31,083 bases of DNA from DASWIG01 sp965371445. Lineage in GTDB: Bacteria > Acidobacteriota > Thermoanaerobaculia > Multivoradales > J023. The notes under the pieces are model-generated. The model had not been told where the DNA came from. It saw only the letters and a program-made list of their open reading frames with translations, and ran no database searches. The DNA is taken from the NCBI GenBank assembly GCA_965371445.1, contig CBDUYN010000121.1:1-31083 (forward strand), in the 5' to 3' direction. The position numbers were made by a program, and so were the translations under genes. Positions 7,687 through 15,650 of this stretch are shown in pieces; the first letter of the stretch is position 1; the number at the start of each line of letters is the position of its first letter.

Positions 7687-9120
7687 ATGCAGACCTGGGC
7701 CCATCTGATGGACGCCCTGAGCCCGGAGCAGGTCGACTGGATTCTGCAGAACGGGCGTGAGGAACGCGTAGCGAGCGGCACGACGCTGGTCGAGGAAGAC
7801 GGCGACGTCACCGCGATCTACTTTCTGATCGAAGGTCTCCTGCACGCCAGGACGCGGGCCCTGGGCACCCAGGCCCTGGCGGTCCTGGGTCCGGGCGAGG
7901 TGGTGGGTGAGATCTCCTTCGTCGACGGCCAGCGGGCCTCCGCGTCGGTGGTGGCGGAGGAGGACTCCCTGGTCCTGGTGTTGCCTCGCGACGTGTTGGA
8001 GCCGGCGCTTCTCTCGGACGAAGCTCTCGCCGCCAACTTCTACCGCGAGCTCGCCCGGATCGCCTGCCGCCGGCTGCGCGCCACGGCGGCGCAGCTCGGC
8101 AGCGCGACGGCGGCGAGCGACGACGAGCCGGTGCGCCAGGAGGTCGAGGTGGCCGTCGAGCGCTTCAAGCGGAGCCTGATCGAGGCCGAGCAGGCCGCCG
8201 AGCTGGCCGGCGAGGTGCCGGAGGCGGCGGAGAGAAAAGTCCGCAAGGAGTTCCTGGCCTTCACGGGTCTTCTCAACGAGCAGATCGGCGAGCTCCTCGA
8301 TCCGCCGAGCGCGCTCAACCTGCAGCTCGGCCGCACGGTGCAGCGGGAGCTTCTGCCCTACGTCCTCCACTCGCAGCTCGGCGAGCGCCTCTACAGAAAG
8401 CCCCGCGGCTACGGCGGCGACTTCTCGACCCTCGAGCTCATCTACAAGAACGAGCCTTCGGGCGAAGGACCCTTGGGCCGGCTCGTCGACTCCTGCCTGC
8501 TGGAGACGCCGGCGATCGTGGCGATGCGTAACCGCCGTCCGCTGCTGGCCGCCGAGATCAGGAAAAGCCTCGACGAAAACGGCGGCCGGCCGCTCCGGGT
8601 GCTCTCGATCGCCTGCGGCCCGGCGAGCGAGCTGCTCGACGTCTACGACGGCCTCGAAGAGAAAGACCGCCTCCGCTCGACGCTCGTCGACGTCGACTTC
8701 CAGGCGCTGCTCCACGTCTCCGAGCGGGTCAACCGCCGGGGCTTGAAGGGCCTGGTCCAGATGACGGTCAAAAACCTCGTCTATCTCGCCCTCGGCCGTA
8801 CCGACCTCGAGATGGGCGAGCAGGACCTCGTCTACTCGACCGGCCTCATCGACTACTTCAACGATTCCATGGCGGTGCGCATCCTCGATCACATCCATTC
8901 GATCCTGCGGCCCGGCGGCCGGGTGCTGGTGGGGAACTTCCACCCCTCGAACCCCTCGAAGGCGCTTTTCGACCACGTGCTCGAATGGAATCTCGTCCAT
9001 CGCACCGGCGAGGACGTGAACCGTCTTTTCGAGGCGTCGCGGTTCGCCCGGCCGGCGGAGCGCGTCGCCTACGACGGCGAGCAGGTCTACCTGCTCGCCG
9101 AATGCCTCAAGGAGGGCTAG
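7687..9120 (+). CDS. Cyclic-nucleotide-binding domain / SAM methyltransferase fusion (PhcB-like methyltransferase)
   Basis: The 477-residue protein begins with a CRP-type nucleotide-binding beta roll (about 10-125, with LGPGEVVGEISFVDGQRASA as the phosphate-binding cassette). A Glu/Ala-rich helical linker (about 150-200) follows, then a helical stretch and a class I SAM methyltransferase (about 270-470; motif I VLSIACGPASE near 305, and a later RPGGRVLVGNFHP segment). The methyltransferase half resembles the group that includes Ralstonia PhcB, which makes 3-hydroxypalmitate methyl ester, an extracellular signal; that likeness is from remembered family features. The ATG 7687 start has a GAGGAGG site upstream. 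The gene leads to an ACP gene and faces a fatty acyl-AMP ligase, so an acyl-ACP-derived methyl ester under cyclic-nucleotide control is a reasonable, unproven idea. Confidence 0.8.
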   Translation: MQTWAHLMDALSPEQVDWILQNGREERVASGTTLVEEDGDVTAIYFLIEGLLHARTRALGTQALAVLGPGEVVGEISFVDGQRASASVVAEEDSLVLVLPRDVLEPALLSDEALAANFYRELARIACRRLRATAAQLGSATAASDDEPVRQEVEVAVERFKRSLIEAEQAAELAGEVPEAAERKVRKEFLAFTGLLNEQIGELLDPPSALNLQLGRTVQRELLPYVLHSQLGERLYRKPRGYGGDFSTLELIYKNEPSGEGPLGRLVDSCLLETPAIVAMRNRRPLLAAEIRKSLDENGGRPLRVLSIACGPASELLDVYDGLEEKDRLRSTLVDVDFQALLHVSERVNRRGLKGLVQMTVKNLVYLALGRTDLEMGEQDLVYSTGLIDYFNDSMAVRILDHIHSILRPGGRVLVGNFHPSNPSKALFDHVLEWNLVHRTGEDVNRLFEASRFARPAERVAYDGEQVYLLAECLKEG

Positions 9121-9125
9121 CGAAG

Positions 9126-9278
9126 ATGACAAAAAGACGAAACAGTCCGGCCGGCGAACCGGCGGCCGGCGATCCGGCGGCCTGCGATCCGGCGGCCTGC
9201 GATCCGGCGGCCGGCGAACCGGCGGCCGGCGAACCGGCGGCCGGCGAACCGGCGGGCCGGCGATCCGGCGAGCTCTGA
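9126..9278 (+). CDS. Putative 50-residue pentapeptide-repeat protein
   Basis: An ATG at 9126 with GGAGG 10 nt upstream (inside the end of the methyltransferase gene) opens a 50-codon frame that ends 6 nt before the ACP start. After a basic MTKRRNS head the product is almost wholly a five-residue repeat of the type Gly-Glu/Asp-Pro-Ala-Ala, with two copies having Cys instead of Gly. There is no signal peptide and no known family. The frame is intact through seven repeat units and fits neatly in the operon, which favours translation. It may equally be a non-coding tandem repeat in a GC-rich spacer. Confidence 0.4.
   Translation: MTKRRNSPAGEPAAGDPAACDPAACDPAAGEPAAGEPAAGEPAGRRSGEL
9151..9255. repeat. 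15-bp tandem repeat, seven copies
   Basis: Seven contiguous 15-bp units (consensus ccggcgaaccggcgg) differ only by a/t and g/t substitutions at two sites; an imperfect partial unit follows to about 9271. The period is a multiple of three, so expansion or loss keeps the reading frame of the 50-codon ORF. The lack of unique spacers excludes a CRISPR array. Confidence 0.95.
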
Positions 9279-9284
9279 GCCGGG

Positions 9285-9527
9285 ATGAGCGACGAAGAGA
9301 TCCTCGCGCGCCTCGCCGAGATCGCCGCGGCGAAGCTCGACTACGAAGGCGAGCTACGCTCCGGCATGCACCTCGTCGAGGACCTGGAGCTCGATTCGAT
9401 CCGCCTCCTGACGCTCTCGATCGAGGTCGAGGACAGCTTCCGGATCTGTCTCGACGAGGACGACGAGGCCGGCATGGCGACGGTCGGCGACCTCGTCGCC
9501 GTGGTGCGGGGGAAGCTCGCGGAGTGA
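9285..9527 (+). CDS. Acyl carrier protein
   Basis: The 80-residue acidic protein is a typical four-helix acyl carrier protein. The 4'-phosphopantetheine attachment site is Ser38 in LELDSIRLL, preceded by the expected LVEDLELD and followed by the IEVEDSF helix. It would carry an acyl chain as a thioester. The DSI motif, rather than the DSL of most fatty-acid-synthesis ACPs, and the location beside a fatty acyl-AMP ligase argue for a dedicated ACP. It ends 3 nt from the stop of the convergent FAD-reductase gene, leaving no room for a terminator between the two transcription units. Confidence 0.93.
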   Translation: MSDEEILARLAEIAAAKLDYEGELRSGMHLVEDLELDSIRLLTLSIEVEDSFRICLDEDDEAGMATVGDLVAVVRGKLAE

Positions 9528-9530
9528 AGG

Positions 9531-10649
9531 CTACGGCCGGACGAGGCCCCACAGGAGCCGTGGCGTCGAAGGGACGACGCTCGAAACCGGACGCATCCCG
9601 CCGTGGACGGCGAGGATGCGCGAGAAAAGCTCCGGGTCCCGCGCCAGGGCGCGGATCACCCGGCGCCGGATCGAGGGCCGCGCCTCGACCCAGAGGAGCA
9701 GCTCGGTCAGGGCGTTCGCCCAGCGGCCGAGGCCCGGGTGGCGCCGTCGATAGAAGCCCAGGTCGCCGCGGCACATCGACTCGACCAGCACCGGTGCCTG
9801 CCGGAGCGCCAGCGAAAGACCCTCGCCGGTGATCGCGTCGACGTAGCCCGCGGCGTCGCCGACGAGGGCCACGCGTCCGCGGGCGACCGCACGGACGCGC
9901 TGGCGTAGGGGGCCCGTGCCGCGGTCGCGGGAGATCGTCGGAGCCCCGCGCAAACGCTCTTCGAGGATCGGGAAGTGCGTCATGAGCTCGTCGAAGCGGG
10001 CTTTGCGGCCGCTCCACAACATCGCGACGCCCACCTCGTCCTCGGCGACCGGCGTCACGTAGGCCTCGCAGCCGGGGCCCCAGTAGACCTCGACGGAGCC
10101 CGTCCACGGAGCGACGGCGAAATGTCGGCGAACGCCAAAGCGCTCTGGGCCGCGCGGCCTCCCCTCAAGGCCGCACCAACGCCGGACGCGTGAGCGCAGA
10201 CCGTCGGCGCCGACGACGAAGCTTCCGTAAAGCTCTCCGTCCGTGGTCCGCAGACCCGGCCGTTCGCCGTTTTGATCCACGAGGCCCTCGACCCGGGTTC
10301 CCCAGCGCAGATCGACGCCCACCGCCGCGGCGCGCACGGCCATCGCCGCGTGGAGGCGGGTGCGGCGGATGCCGGCGCCCGAAGATCCCGGGGGGAAGAG
10401 TCCCTCGGCGACGACGTCGCCGTCGAGGTAGCGGATGGCGCGGAAGGGGTGGAACGTCGCGGGCTCGAGACGGACTCCGAGGGCCTTGAGCTGCGCCAGG
10501 CCGTCGGGCATCAGGCCTTCGCCGCAGGGCTTGTCGATCGGGGGGCGGGAGCGTTCGACGACGGTGGCGTCGAGGCCGGCGAGCCGTGCCGCGATCGCCG
10601 TCGCCAGTCCGGCGGGGCCGCCGCCGGCGATCAGGACGCTTCTATCCAT
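9531..10649 (-). CDS. FAD-dependent oxidoreductase of the geranylgeranyl-reductase/halogenase-like superfamily
   Basis: The 372-residue product starts with a dinucleotide-binding motif VLIAGGGPAGLATA (glycines at about 8-13). A substrate-gate segment KPCGEGLMPDGL typical of geranylgeranyl-reductase-like proteins follows, then the second FAD motif RVALVGDAAGYVDAITGEGL near residue 270. Members reduce isoprenoid double bonds or oxidise/halogenate small molecules; the exact reaction cannot be read here. ATG 10649 overlaps the end of the acyl-AMP ligase gene by 8 nt, so they are co-translated. With the ligase and the ACP nearby, the likely substrate is an unsaturated or hydroxylated acyl chain held on ACP. 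That is inference from context. Confidence 0.85.
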   Translation of the reverse strand: MDRSVLIAGGGPAGLATAIAARLAGLDATVVERSRPPIDKPCGEGLMPDGLAQLKALGVRLEPATFHPFRAIRYLDGDVVAEGLFPPGSSGAGIRRTRLHAAMAVRAAAVGVDLRWGTRVEGLVDQNGERPGLRTTDGELYGSFVVGADGLRSRVRRWCGLEGRPRGPERFGVRRHFAVAPWTGSVEVYWGPGCEAYVTPVAEDEVGVAMLWSGRKARFDELMTHFPILEERLRGAPTISRDRGTGPLRQRVRAVARGRVALVGDAAGYVDAITGEGLSLALRQAPVLVESMCRGDLGFYRRRHPGLGRWANALTELLLWVEARPSIRRRVIRALARDPELFSRILAVHGGMRPVSSVVPSTPRLLWGLVRP

Positions 10650-12399
10650 GGCTCGTCTTCCGGCGCCGCAGCCCGGCGTACGCCACCGCCGAACGCGCCA
10701 GCGCCCCGCCGACGAGAAGCGGCGTGACCCGCCGCGGCGGCTCGAGCTCTTCGGCCAGGTGACGCTTGAGCGTCTCCCCCCGGCGCAGCTTGCCCGACGA
10801 GGTCCGCGCCAGCGTCCCCGGCTCCAGCACGTGGACGCGGTCGACCTTGAGCCCCGTCACCGAGAGCACCGCCTCTTTCACCACGGCCGGCAGCGCCCGA
10901 ATCTCGTCGTCGTCCGCCGATTTGGCCCGCTCTAGGAAGACGTAAAGCTCTTCGCTCGCCGCGTCCTCCGGGAGGTGGCTCACCGCCACGGCGCATCCGC
11001 GGCGCACGCCCGGAAGCTCCGAGACCGCCTGCTCGACGTCGCTCGGCGAGTAGCTGCGCCCGCGCAGGATGAGCGCATCCTTGGCGCGGCCCGTGAGATA
11101 GAGCTCCCCCGTCTCGTCGAGAAAGCCCAGGTCTCCCGTGTCGAGCCAGCCGTCCTGAAAGACCTCGGCCGTCGCCTCGGGACGGTCGAGGTAGCCGTCC
11201 ATGAGCGACGGCCCGCGGACGAGGACGCGGCCGATACGGCGTGGAACGACCTCGTGGGCGTCCTTGCCGACGACGCGTAGCTCGAAGCCGGGGATCGGCC
11301 GGCCGACACTGGGGATCTCGCGGCCGTTCGGATCGCGCACGGCCTCGCCCCGGGCGAGCGACTTGCGGTCGTAGCGCCGGCAGGTGAACGGACGCTCGAG
11401 ACTGGAAAACGTCACCGCGAGGCTCGCCTCCGAGAGCCCGTAGACCGGCGTCAGCGCCTCGGGCCGGAAGCCCCAGGCCGCGAAGCGGCGCTGGAAGCGG
11501 CGCAGCACCTCCGGCGCGACGGGCTCGGCGCCGCTTAAAGCGACGCGCCACTCGGAGAGGTCGACACCGTCGAGCTCGCTGTCGGCGATCTTTTCCACCG
11601 CGAGGGAGTAGGCGAAGTTCGGTGCCGGCGAGATCGTCGCCCGGTAGCGCGACAGGGCCCGCAGCCACGCTGCCGGCCGCGCCACGAAAAGCTCCGGCGG
11701 GATGAGCGTCAGCACGCTTGGACGCTCCAGGGCCGGGAAGACACAGCCGATCAGCCCCATGTCGTGGTAGAGCGGCAGCCAACTCACGCCGCTGTGGCGT
11801 AGCGTCTCCGTGTCGCCCCAGAAGGAGTTCAGGATCCGCGTCTGGGCGAGCACCGCGCGGTGCGAGAGGGCGACGGGCTTCGGGTCGACGGTCGTCCCCG
11901 AGGAGAACTGTACGAGGGCGAGCGCCGCGGGGTCGACCGCCGCGCCGTCCCAGGGCGAGGCGGCGGGGAGCCGTTCGAGGGTGCGGCAGCCGAGCTCCGG
12001 CTCGGCGCCGGCGATCGCCGGGCCGAGGAGCCGTGCCACCCGGCCTTCGGCCAGGACCAGCCGCGCCGAGGCGGCGCGCAGCATGGCGGCGGTGCGGCGG
12101 TGGTACTCGTCGAGCCGGCCGAGGCGCACCGGCGGGTAGAGCGGCACGGGGACGGCGCCGGCCAGGAGGATGCCAAAAAAGGCGTAGAAGAAATCCGGTC
12201 CGGTCGCGAAGACGAGAGCGACGCGTTTGCCTTTCCCCACCCCGAGCTCGCCGAGCCCGGCCGCCACGCGCCGGGACGACTCGCGGATCTCCTCCCAGCT
12301 CCGCCAGAGCGGACGCTCGCGGCGGTCGAGCAAGCGCAGCCCGGCTTCGGGAAAGGTGGCGGCGCGCTTCAGGAGCGCGTTTACGGTCTCGATCGGCAA
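10642..12399 (-). CDS. Fatty acyl-AMP ligase (FAAL-type AMP-dependent synthetase)
   Basis: The 585-residue enzyme is of the acyl/aryl-adenylate-forming superfamily. It shows the phosphate-binding loop FSSGTTVDPKP near 170, the WLPLYHDMGLIG stretch characteristic of fatty acyl-AMP ligases, TPVYGLSEA, the DTGDLGFLDETGELYLTGR motif and the hinge lysine region LARTSSGKLRR. FAALs activate a fatty acid as acyl-AMP and pass it to an ACP rather than CoA, which matches the ACP gene nearby. The C-terminus carries a hydrophobic segment (PLLVGGALARSAVAYAG) that might touch the membrane. The start is TTG 12399, supported by GGAGG 6 nt upstream. It is the second gene of a minus-strand operon after the LOG-like gene. 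Confidence 0.92.
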   Translation of the reverse strand: MPIETVNALLKRAATFPEAGLRLLDRRERPLWRSWEEIRESSRRVAAGLGELGVGKGKRVALVFATGPDFFYAFFGILLAGAVPVPLYPPVRLGRLDEYHRRTAAMLRAASARLVLAEGRVARLLGPAIAGAEPELGCRTLERLPAASPWDGAAVDPAALALVQFSSGTTVDPKPVALSHRAVLAQTRILNSFWGDTETLRHSGVSWLPLYHDMGLIGCVFPALERPSVLTLIPPELFVARPAAWLRALSRYRATISPAPNFAYSLAVEKIADSELDGVDLSEWRVALSGAEPVAPEVLRRFQRRFAAWGFRPEALTPVYGLSEASLAVTFSSLERPFTCRRYDRKSLARGEAVRDPNGREIPSVGRPIPGFELRVVGKDAHEVVPRRIGRVLVRGPSLMDGYLDRPEATAEVFQDGWLDTGDLGFLDETGELYLTGRAKDALILRGRSYSPSDVEQAVSELPGVRRGCAVAVSHLPEDAASEELYVFLERAKSADDDEIRALPAVVKEAVLSVTGLKVDRVHVLEPGTLARTSSGKLRRGETLKRHLAEELEPPRRVTPLLVGGALARSAVAYAGLRRRKTSHG

Positions 12400-12426
12400 A
12401 AGAGTCCTCCGGTGGGGGTGACGGGA

Positions 12427-12945
12427 CTATAGCCCCAACCGCCCCCGGTCGGCCAGCTCCAAGGCCCTCTCCACCGCCTCCTCCGGGCTTGCCGCGGTGA
12501 CCAGGTGCGGATCCTCGCGGCCGTCGGGACGCACGAGCGGCCAGCTTTCCAGCCGCACCACCGGGATGCCGTGCTTGCGCGCCAGGGCGATTTCCGAGAG
12601 CGTCCCCCAACCGCCGCCGACGGCGATCGCGGCGGCCCCGGAGAGGACCACGGTCAAGTTGCGGGCCTGGCCGAGGCCGGTGAAAAGCGCCGCCGAAAGG
12701 GCCTCGTTGGGCTCCGAGGACGCGGCGTCCTCGCCCGGCAGCACGCCGATCACGAGCCCCCCGGCGTCGCGGGCACCGCGGCTCGCCGCGGCCATGACGC
12801 CGCCGCGTCCGCCGGTCACCAGGCAGGCGCCGGCGCGGGCGATCCGTTCGCCGACCTGGTAGGCCGCCGAACGAAGCCGTTCGTCACAGCTGGCGGCTCC
12901 CAGCACCGAGATCTGGAGCCGCCGCCCGAGGGCTTTTTCGCTCAT
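12427..12945 (-). CDS. LOG-like Rossmann protein (TIGR00725 family, SLOG superfamily)
   Basis: The 172-residue protein has a Rossmann-like fold with LVTGGRGGVMAAASRGARDA and the later VGGGWGTLSEIALARKHG, the paired signatures of the lysine-decarboxylase-like/LOG group in its TIGR00725 branch. Relatives bind or hydrolyse nucleotide-like ligands (LOG proteins release cytokinin bases). The canonical PGGxGTxxE appears here as VGGGWGTLSE. ATG 12945 has GAGGAG about 7 nt upstream. It is the first gene of the operon with the acyl-AMP ligase (28 nt further) and is divergent from the RapA-like gene. Its role in the operon is unknown; nucleotide sensing is conceivable. Confidence 0.85.
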   Translation of the reverse strand: MSEKALGRRLQISVLGAASCDERLRSAAYQVGERIARAGACLVTGGRGGVMAAASRGARDAGGLVIGVLPGEDAASSEPNEALSAALFTGLGQARNLTVVLSGAAAIAVGGGWGTLSEIALARKHGIPVVRLESWPLVRPDGREDPHLVTAASPEEAVERALELADRGRLGL

Positions 12946-13047
12946 CGCGTCTCCTCTGAGCGCGGGAAGCTCCCGCCGCGGCGCGGCAGATGCTCGACCA
13001 TGCGGGTCATCACCTCCGGATCCTATCGAGAAGAGGCCCCAGACAGG

Positions 13048-13053
13048 TAGAAT
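13048..13053 (+). promoter_or_regulatory. Candidate -10 box before the RapA-like gene
   Basis: TAGAAT lies 9 nt before ATG 13063 with no Shine-Dalgarno sequence between (ggcgctccc). This suggests a leaderless or near-leaderless transcript. The 117-bp divergent interval with the LOG-like gene must hold both promoters. Confidence 0.4.
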
Positions 13054-13062
13054 GGCGCTCCC

Positions 13063-15603
13063 ATGTGGAAGACCGGCGACCATCTCTCCCACCGCTACAA
13101 CGCCGATCTCGGACCGGGCCGGGTGATCGCGGCGGAGGGCCGGCGTCTGGTGGTGGAGTTCCCTGAAAGCGGCGAGGTGCTCCAGTTCGCGGCCGCCGCC
13201 GACGCCCTGCTGCCGCTTCTCCTGGCGCCGGGGAGCCTGGCGCGCCTCGAGGCCACCGGCGAAGAGGTCACGGTCGACCACTGCGAGGGCGAGAGCTGCC
13301 GTCTCGCCGACGGCCGCGAGCTCACGATCCACGAGCTCTGGCCGGTGCCGGCTCGGATCACGGCGCTCGACGCCCTGGAAAAAGGCCAGGTGGGCTCCCG
13401 CGAGGACTTCCGCAACCGCCTCGACGCCCTGCGCCTCGAGCGCCTCCGCGAGGCCGACGGCCTCGGCTCTTTCCTCGGCGGACGCATCCACCTCTTTCCC
13501 CACCAGCTCTACGCCGCCGACCGCGCCTGCCGCCTCGAGGCCGAGCAGGGCGAGCCGGTGCGCTGGCTTTTGGCCGACGAGGTCGGGCTCGGCAAGACGG
13601 TCGAGGCCTGCCTCGTCATGAACCGCCTGATCCTGACCGGCAAGGCCGAGCGCACCCTTGTCCTCGCTCCCGACACCTTGACCGTCCAGTGGCTCGGCGA
13701 GCTGTGGCGCAAGTACCACCAGGTCTTTGTCCTCCTCGACAAGAAGCGCCTCGCCGACATCTCCCGTGACTACGGCGAGGGCATGAACCCCTTCGAGGTC
13801 CACCGGCGGACGATCCTCTCCCTGGAGGACCTGGTCGCCAACCGGCGGCTGGTCGAGCAGGCCGTGGAGGCCGGGATCGACCTCCTGGTGGTCGACGAGG
13901 CCCACCACCTACGGCGTCTGCCGGGGCATCCGGGCAACCCCGAGTACCGGGCCGTCGCGCCCATCGCCGAGCTCGGACGCCACGTGCTGCTCCTGACCGC
14001 CACCCCGATGGAGGACGACGCGCACGGCTTTTTCCGCCTGCTGCAGCTCCTGCGTCCCGCCGATCTCCCGGATTCGGAGTCGTTCGACGAACGCCTCGCC
14101 GGTCACGAGCTCCTGCCACCGTGCACGAGCGCCACCCGCCGCCTCGACATCGGCGGGTTGCCGCCGCGCGTCCCGATGCCGGTCGAGATCGACGACGAGG
14201 AGGGCTGGGCCAAGCTCGACGAGATCGCCGAACGCATGCGCTCGGAGCCGGCGGCCAACGCCGTCGCCGAGCGCAAGAAAGCCGAGCGCATCCGGCGAGC
14301 CCTGGCCTCGCCCGCGGCGCTCGCTCCGCTCGCCGGACGCGACGAGGAGCTGCGCGAGCTGCTCGCCGCCGCCGCGGCGGCCGACCCGCGCCGGCACTGG
14401 CTCGTCGAGCAGGCCCGGGTCTGGCGGCAGAAGGGCGAGAAAGTCCTCGTCTTCGTCGCCGACCGCGAGTCCCTCGACTTCTTGAAAGAGACCCTCGAGC
14501 ACGAGGGCCACGTGCGGATCGCCATCTTCCACGAGGAGCTCTCGCCCGAGCGGCGCGACATCGAGGTGGCCCAGTTCCGCCTCCCGGACGGACCGGCGGT
14601 CCTCCTCTCCACCGAAAGCGGCGGCGAGGGCCGCAACTTCGAGTTCTGCCACCGGCTGGTGCTCTACGACCTGCCCTGGAACCCGGCGGTCGTCGAGCAA
14701 CGTATCGGACGCCTGGACCGCATCGGCTCGAGCTTGCCGACCGAGACCGTCTACTTCCGTCCGCCGCGCGGCTTTGGCCAAGCTTTGGTCGGCCTCTACG
14801 AGGCCATCGGGCTTTTCGAAGAGTCCCTGGGGGGGCTGGTCCGCGAGCTTCGCCACGTCGCGCGGGAGGTCGAGAGAGTGGCGCTTTCCGGGACCGGCGA
14901 GGTGGCCCCGGCGGTTTTTGAGGCGGTCTTGAACGAAGCCCGGGAGGCCAGCGACCGGGTGCAGCAGGCCGCCTACCACGAGCTTCACCGTGACCCCTAC
15001 AAGGAGGAGATGGCCGAGGGGATCCTGGCGCGGGTGCCGGTGGAGCTTGACGCCCTGATCGAGGACGTCGTGCTGCGCGCCGCGTCGCGCTTCGGCTTTC
15101 GCGTCGAGAGCCTCTCGCCATCGCGCTCCTGGATCGTCGAGTTCGGCTCGGAGGCGCTGATCGACCACCTGCCCCACGTCCAGGCGGGAGCGAGCTTCTC
15201 CGGCACTTTTGACCGCGAGACGGCGGTCGACGACGAAGGGCTCGACTTCTTTGCCTCCGGCCATCCGCTCGTCGAGGGGATCCTTGCCGAGCTCGCCGAG
15301 GGTCCCCGCGGCCGTGTGGGGCTCCTCCAGGTCCCCGGCGACGAGGAGATCTTCGGGCTCCTGGCGCTTTACAAGCGGGGACCCGAGTGGCACGCCGTCG
15401 CCGTCGACGGCAAGGGACGCCGGCGCGAGGACTTGGAGGCACTCCTGACCGATCAGGCCCTGGACCCCGAGCACGTTGACGCCAGGCGTTGGACCTCGCA
15501 GCCCGGCTGGTCGAAGGGCATCCGTCACCTCGGGCGGTCTCTGCCGGAGGACGAGGTACCCGAGGCCGTCGCGGCGTTTCGGATCCGCGCGTTGCCGCCT
15601 TGA
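13063..15603 (+). CDS. RapA-like SNF2-family ATPase (RNA polymerase-associated)
   Basis: The 846-residue protein has two small beta-rich N-terminal segments (about 1-100, like the Tudor-like domains of RapA) and an SNF2 ATPase core. Visible motifs are Walker A LLADEVGLGKT (Asp172 region), DEAH box VVDEAHHLRR near 278, motif III LLLTATPMEDD, and in the second lobe STESGGEGRNFEF, LYDLPWNPAVVEQRIGRLDRIG. RapA recycles RNA polymerase by an ATP-driven swivel of stalled complexes. It is shorter than E. coli RapA (968 residues), mostly in the C-terminal part. The start is ATG 13063 without a Shine-Dalgarno site. It is followed at 47 nt by serS, which has its own promoter-like box. The SNF2 assignment is secure; RapA function is likely rather than certain. 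Confidence 0.85.
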   Translation: MWKTGDHLSHRYNADLGPGRVIAAEGRRLVVEFPESGEVLQFAAAADALLPLLLAPGSLARLEATGEEVTVDHCEGESCRLADGRELTIHELWPVPARITALDALEKGQVGSREDFRNRLDALRLERLREADGLGSFLGGRIHLFPHQLYAADRACRLEAEQGEPVRWLLADEVGLGKTVEACLVMNRLILTGKAERTLVLAPDTLTVQWLGELWRKYHQVFVLLDKKRLADISRDYGEGMNPFEVHRRTILSLEDLVANRRLVEQAVEAGIDLLVVDEAHHLRRLPGHPGNPEYRAVAPIAELGRHVLLLTATPMEDDAHGFFRLLQLLRPADLPDSESFDERLAGHELLPPCTSATRRLDIGGLPPRVPMPVEIDDEEGWAKLDEIAERMRSEPAANAVAERKKAERIRRALASPAALAPLAGRDEELRELLAAAAAADPRRHWLVEQARVWRQKGEKVLVFVADRESLDFLKETLEHEGHVRIAIFHEELSPERRDIEVAQFRLPDGPAVLLSTESGGEGRNFEFCHRLVLYDLPWNPAVVEQRIGRLDRIGSSLPTETVYFRPPRGFGQALVGLYEAIGLFEESLGGLVRELRHVAREVERVALSGTGEVAPAVFEAVLNEAREASDRVQQAAYHELHRDPYKEEMAEGILARVPVELDALIEDVVLRAASRFGFRVESLSPSRSWIVEFGSEALIDHLPHVQAGASFSGTFDRETAVDDEGLDFFASGHPLVEGILAELAEGPRGRVGLLQVPGDEEIFGLLALYKRGPEWHAVAVDGKGRRREDLEALLTDQALDPEHVDARRWTSQPGWSKGIRHLGRSLPEDEVPEAVAAFRIRALPP

Positions 15604-15612
15604 TTCCTGTCC

Positions 15613-15641
15613 TTGCTCCCCGTCCGGCCGCTGGTTAGACT
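15613..15641 (+). promoter_or_regulatory. Promoter of serS, probably leaderless
   Basis: TTGCTC (15613-15618) and TAGACT (15636-15641) are separated by 17 nt, the ideal sigma-70 spacing. The -10 box is 9 nt from ATG 15651, with no Shine-Dalgarno sequence in ggccggatc. Confidence 0.5.
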
Positions 15642-15650
15642 GGCCGGATC

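Noticed and set aside
9151..9255. CRISPR-like or leader repeat
   Set aside because: A 15-bp period with no spacers; a simple tandem repeat.
7450..10107. An 885-residue minus-strand open frame antisense to the cNMP/methyltransferase and ACP genes
   Set aside because: It is Arg/Pro/Ala-rich low-complexity sequence in part and has no start signal or domain. The opposite strand holds clearly recognisable genes with good start sites, so it is a shadow of GC-rich coding DNA.
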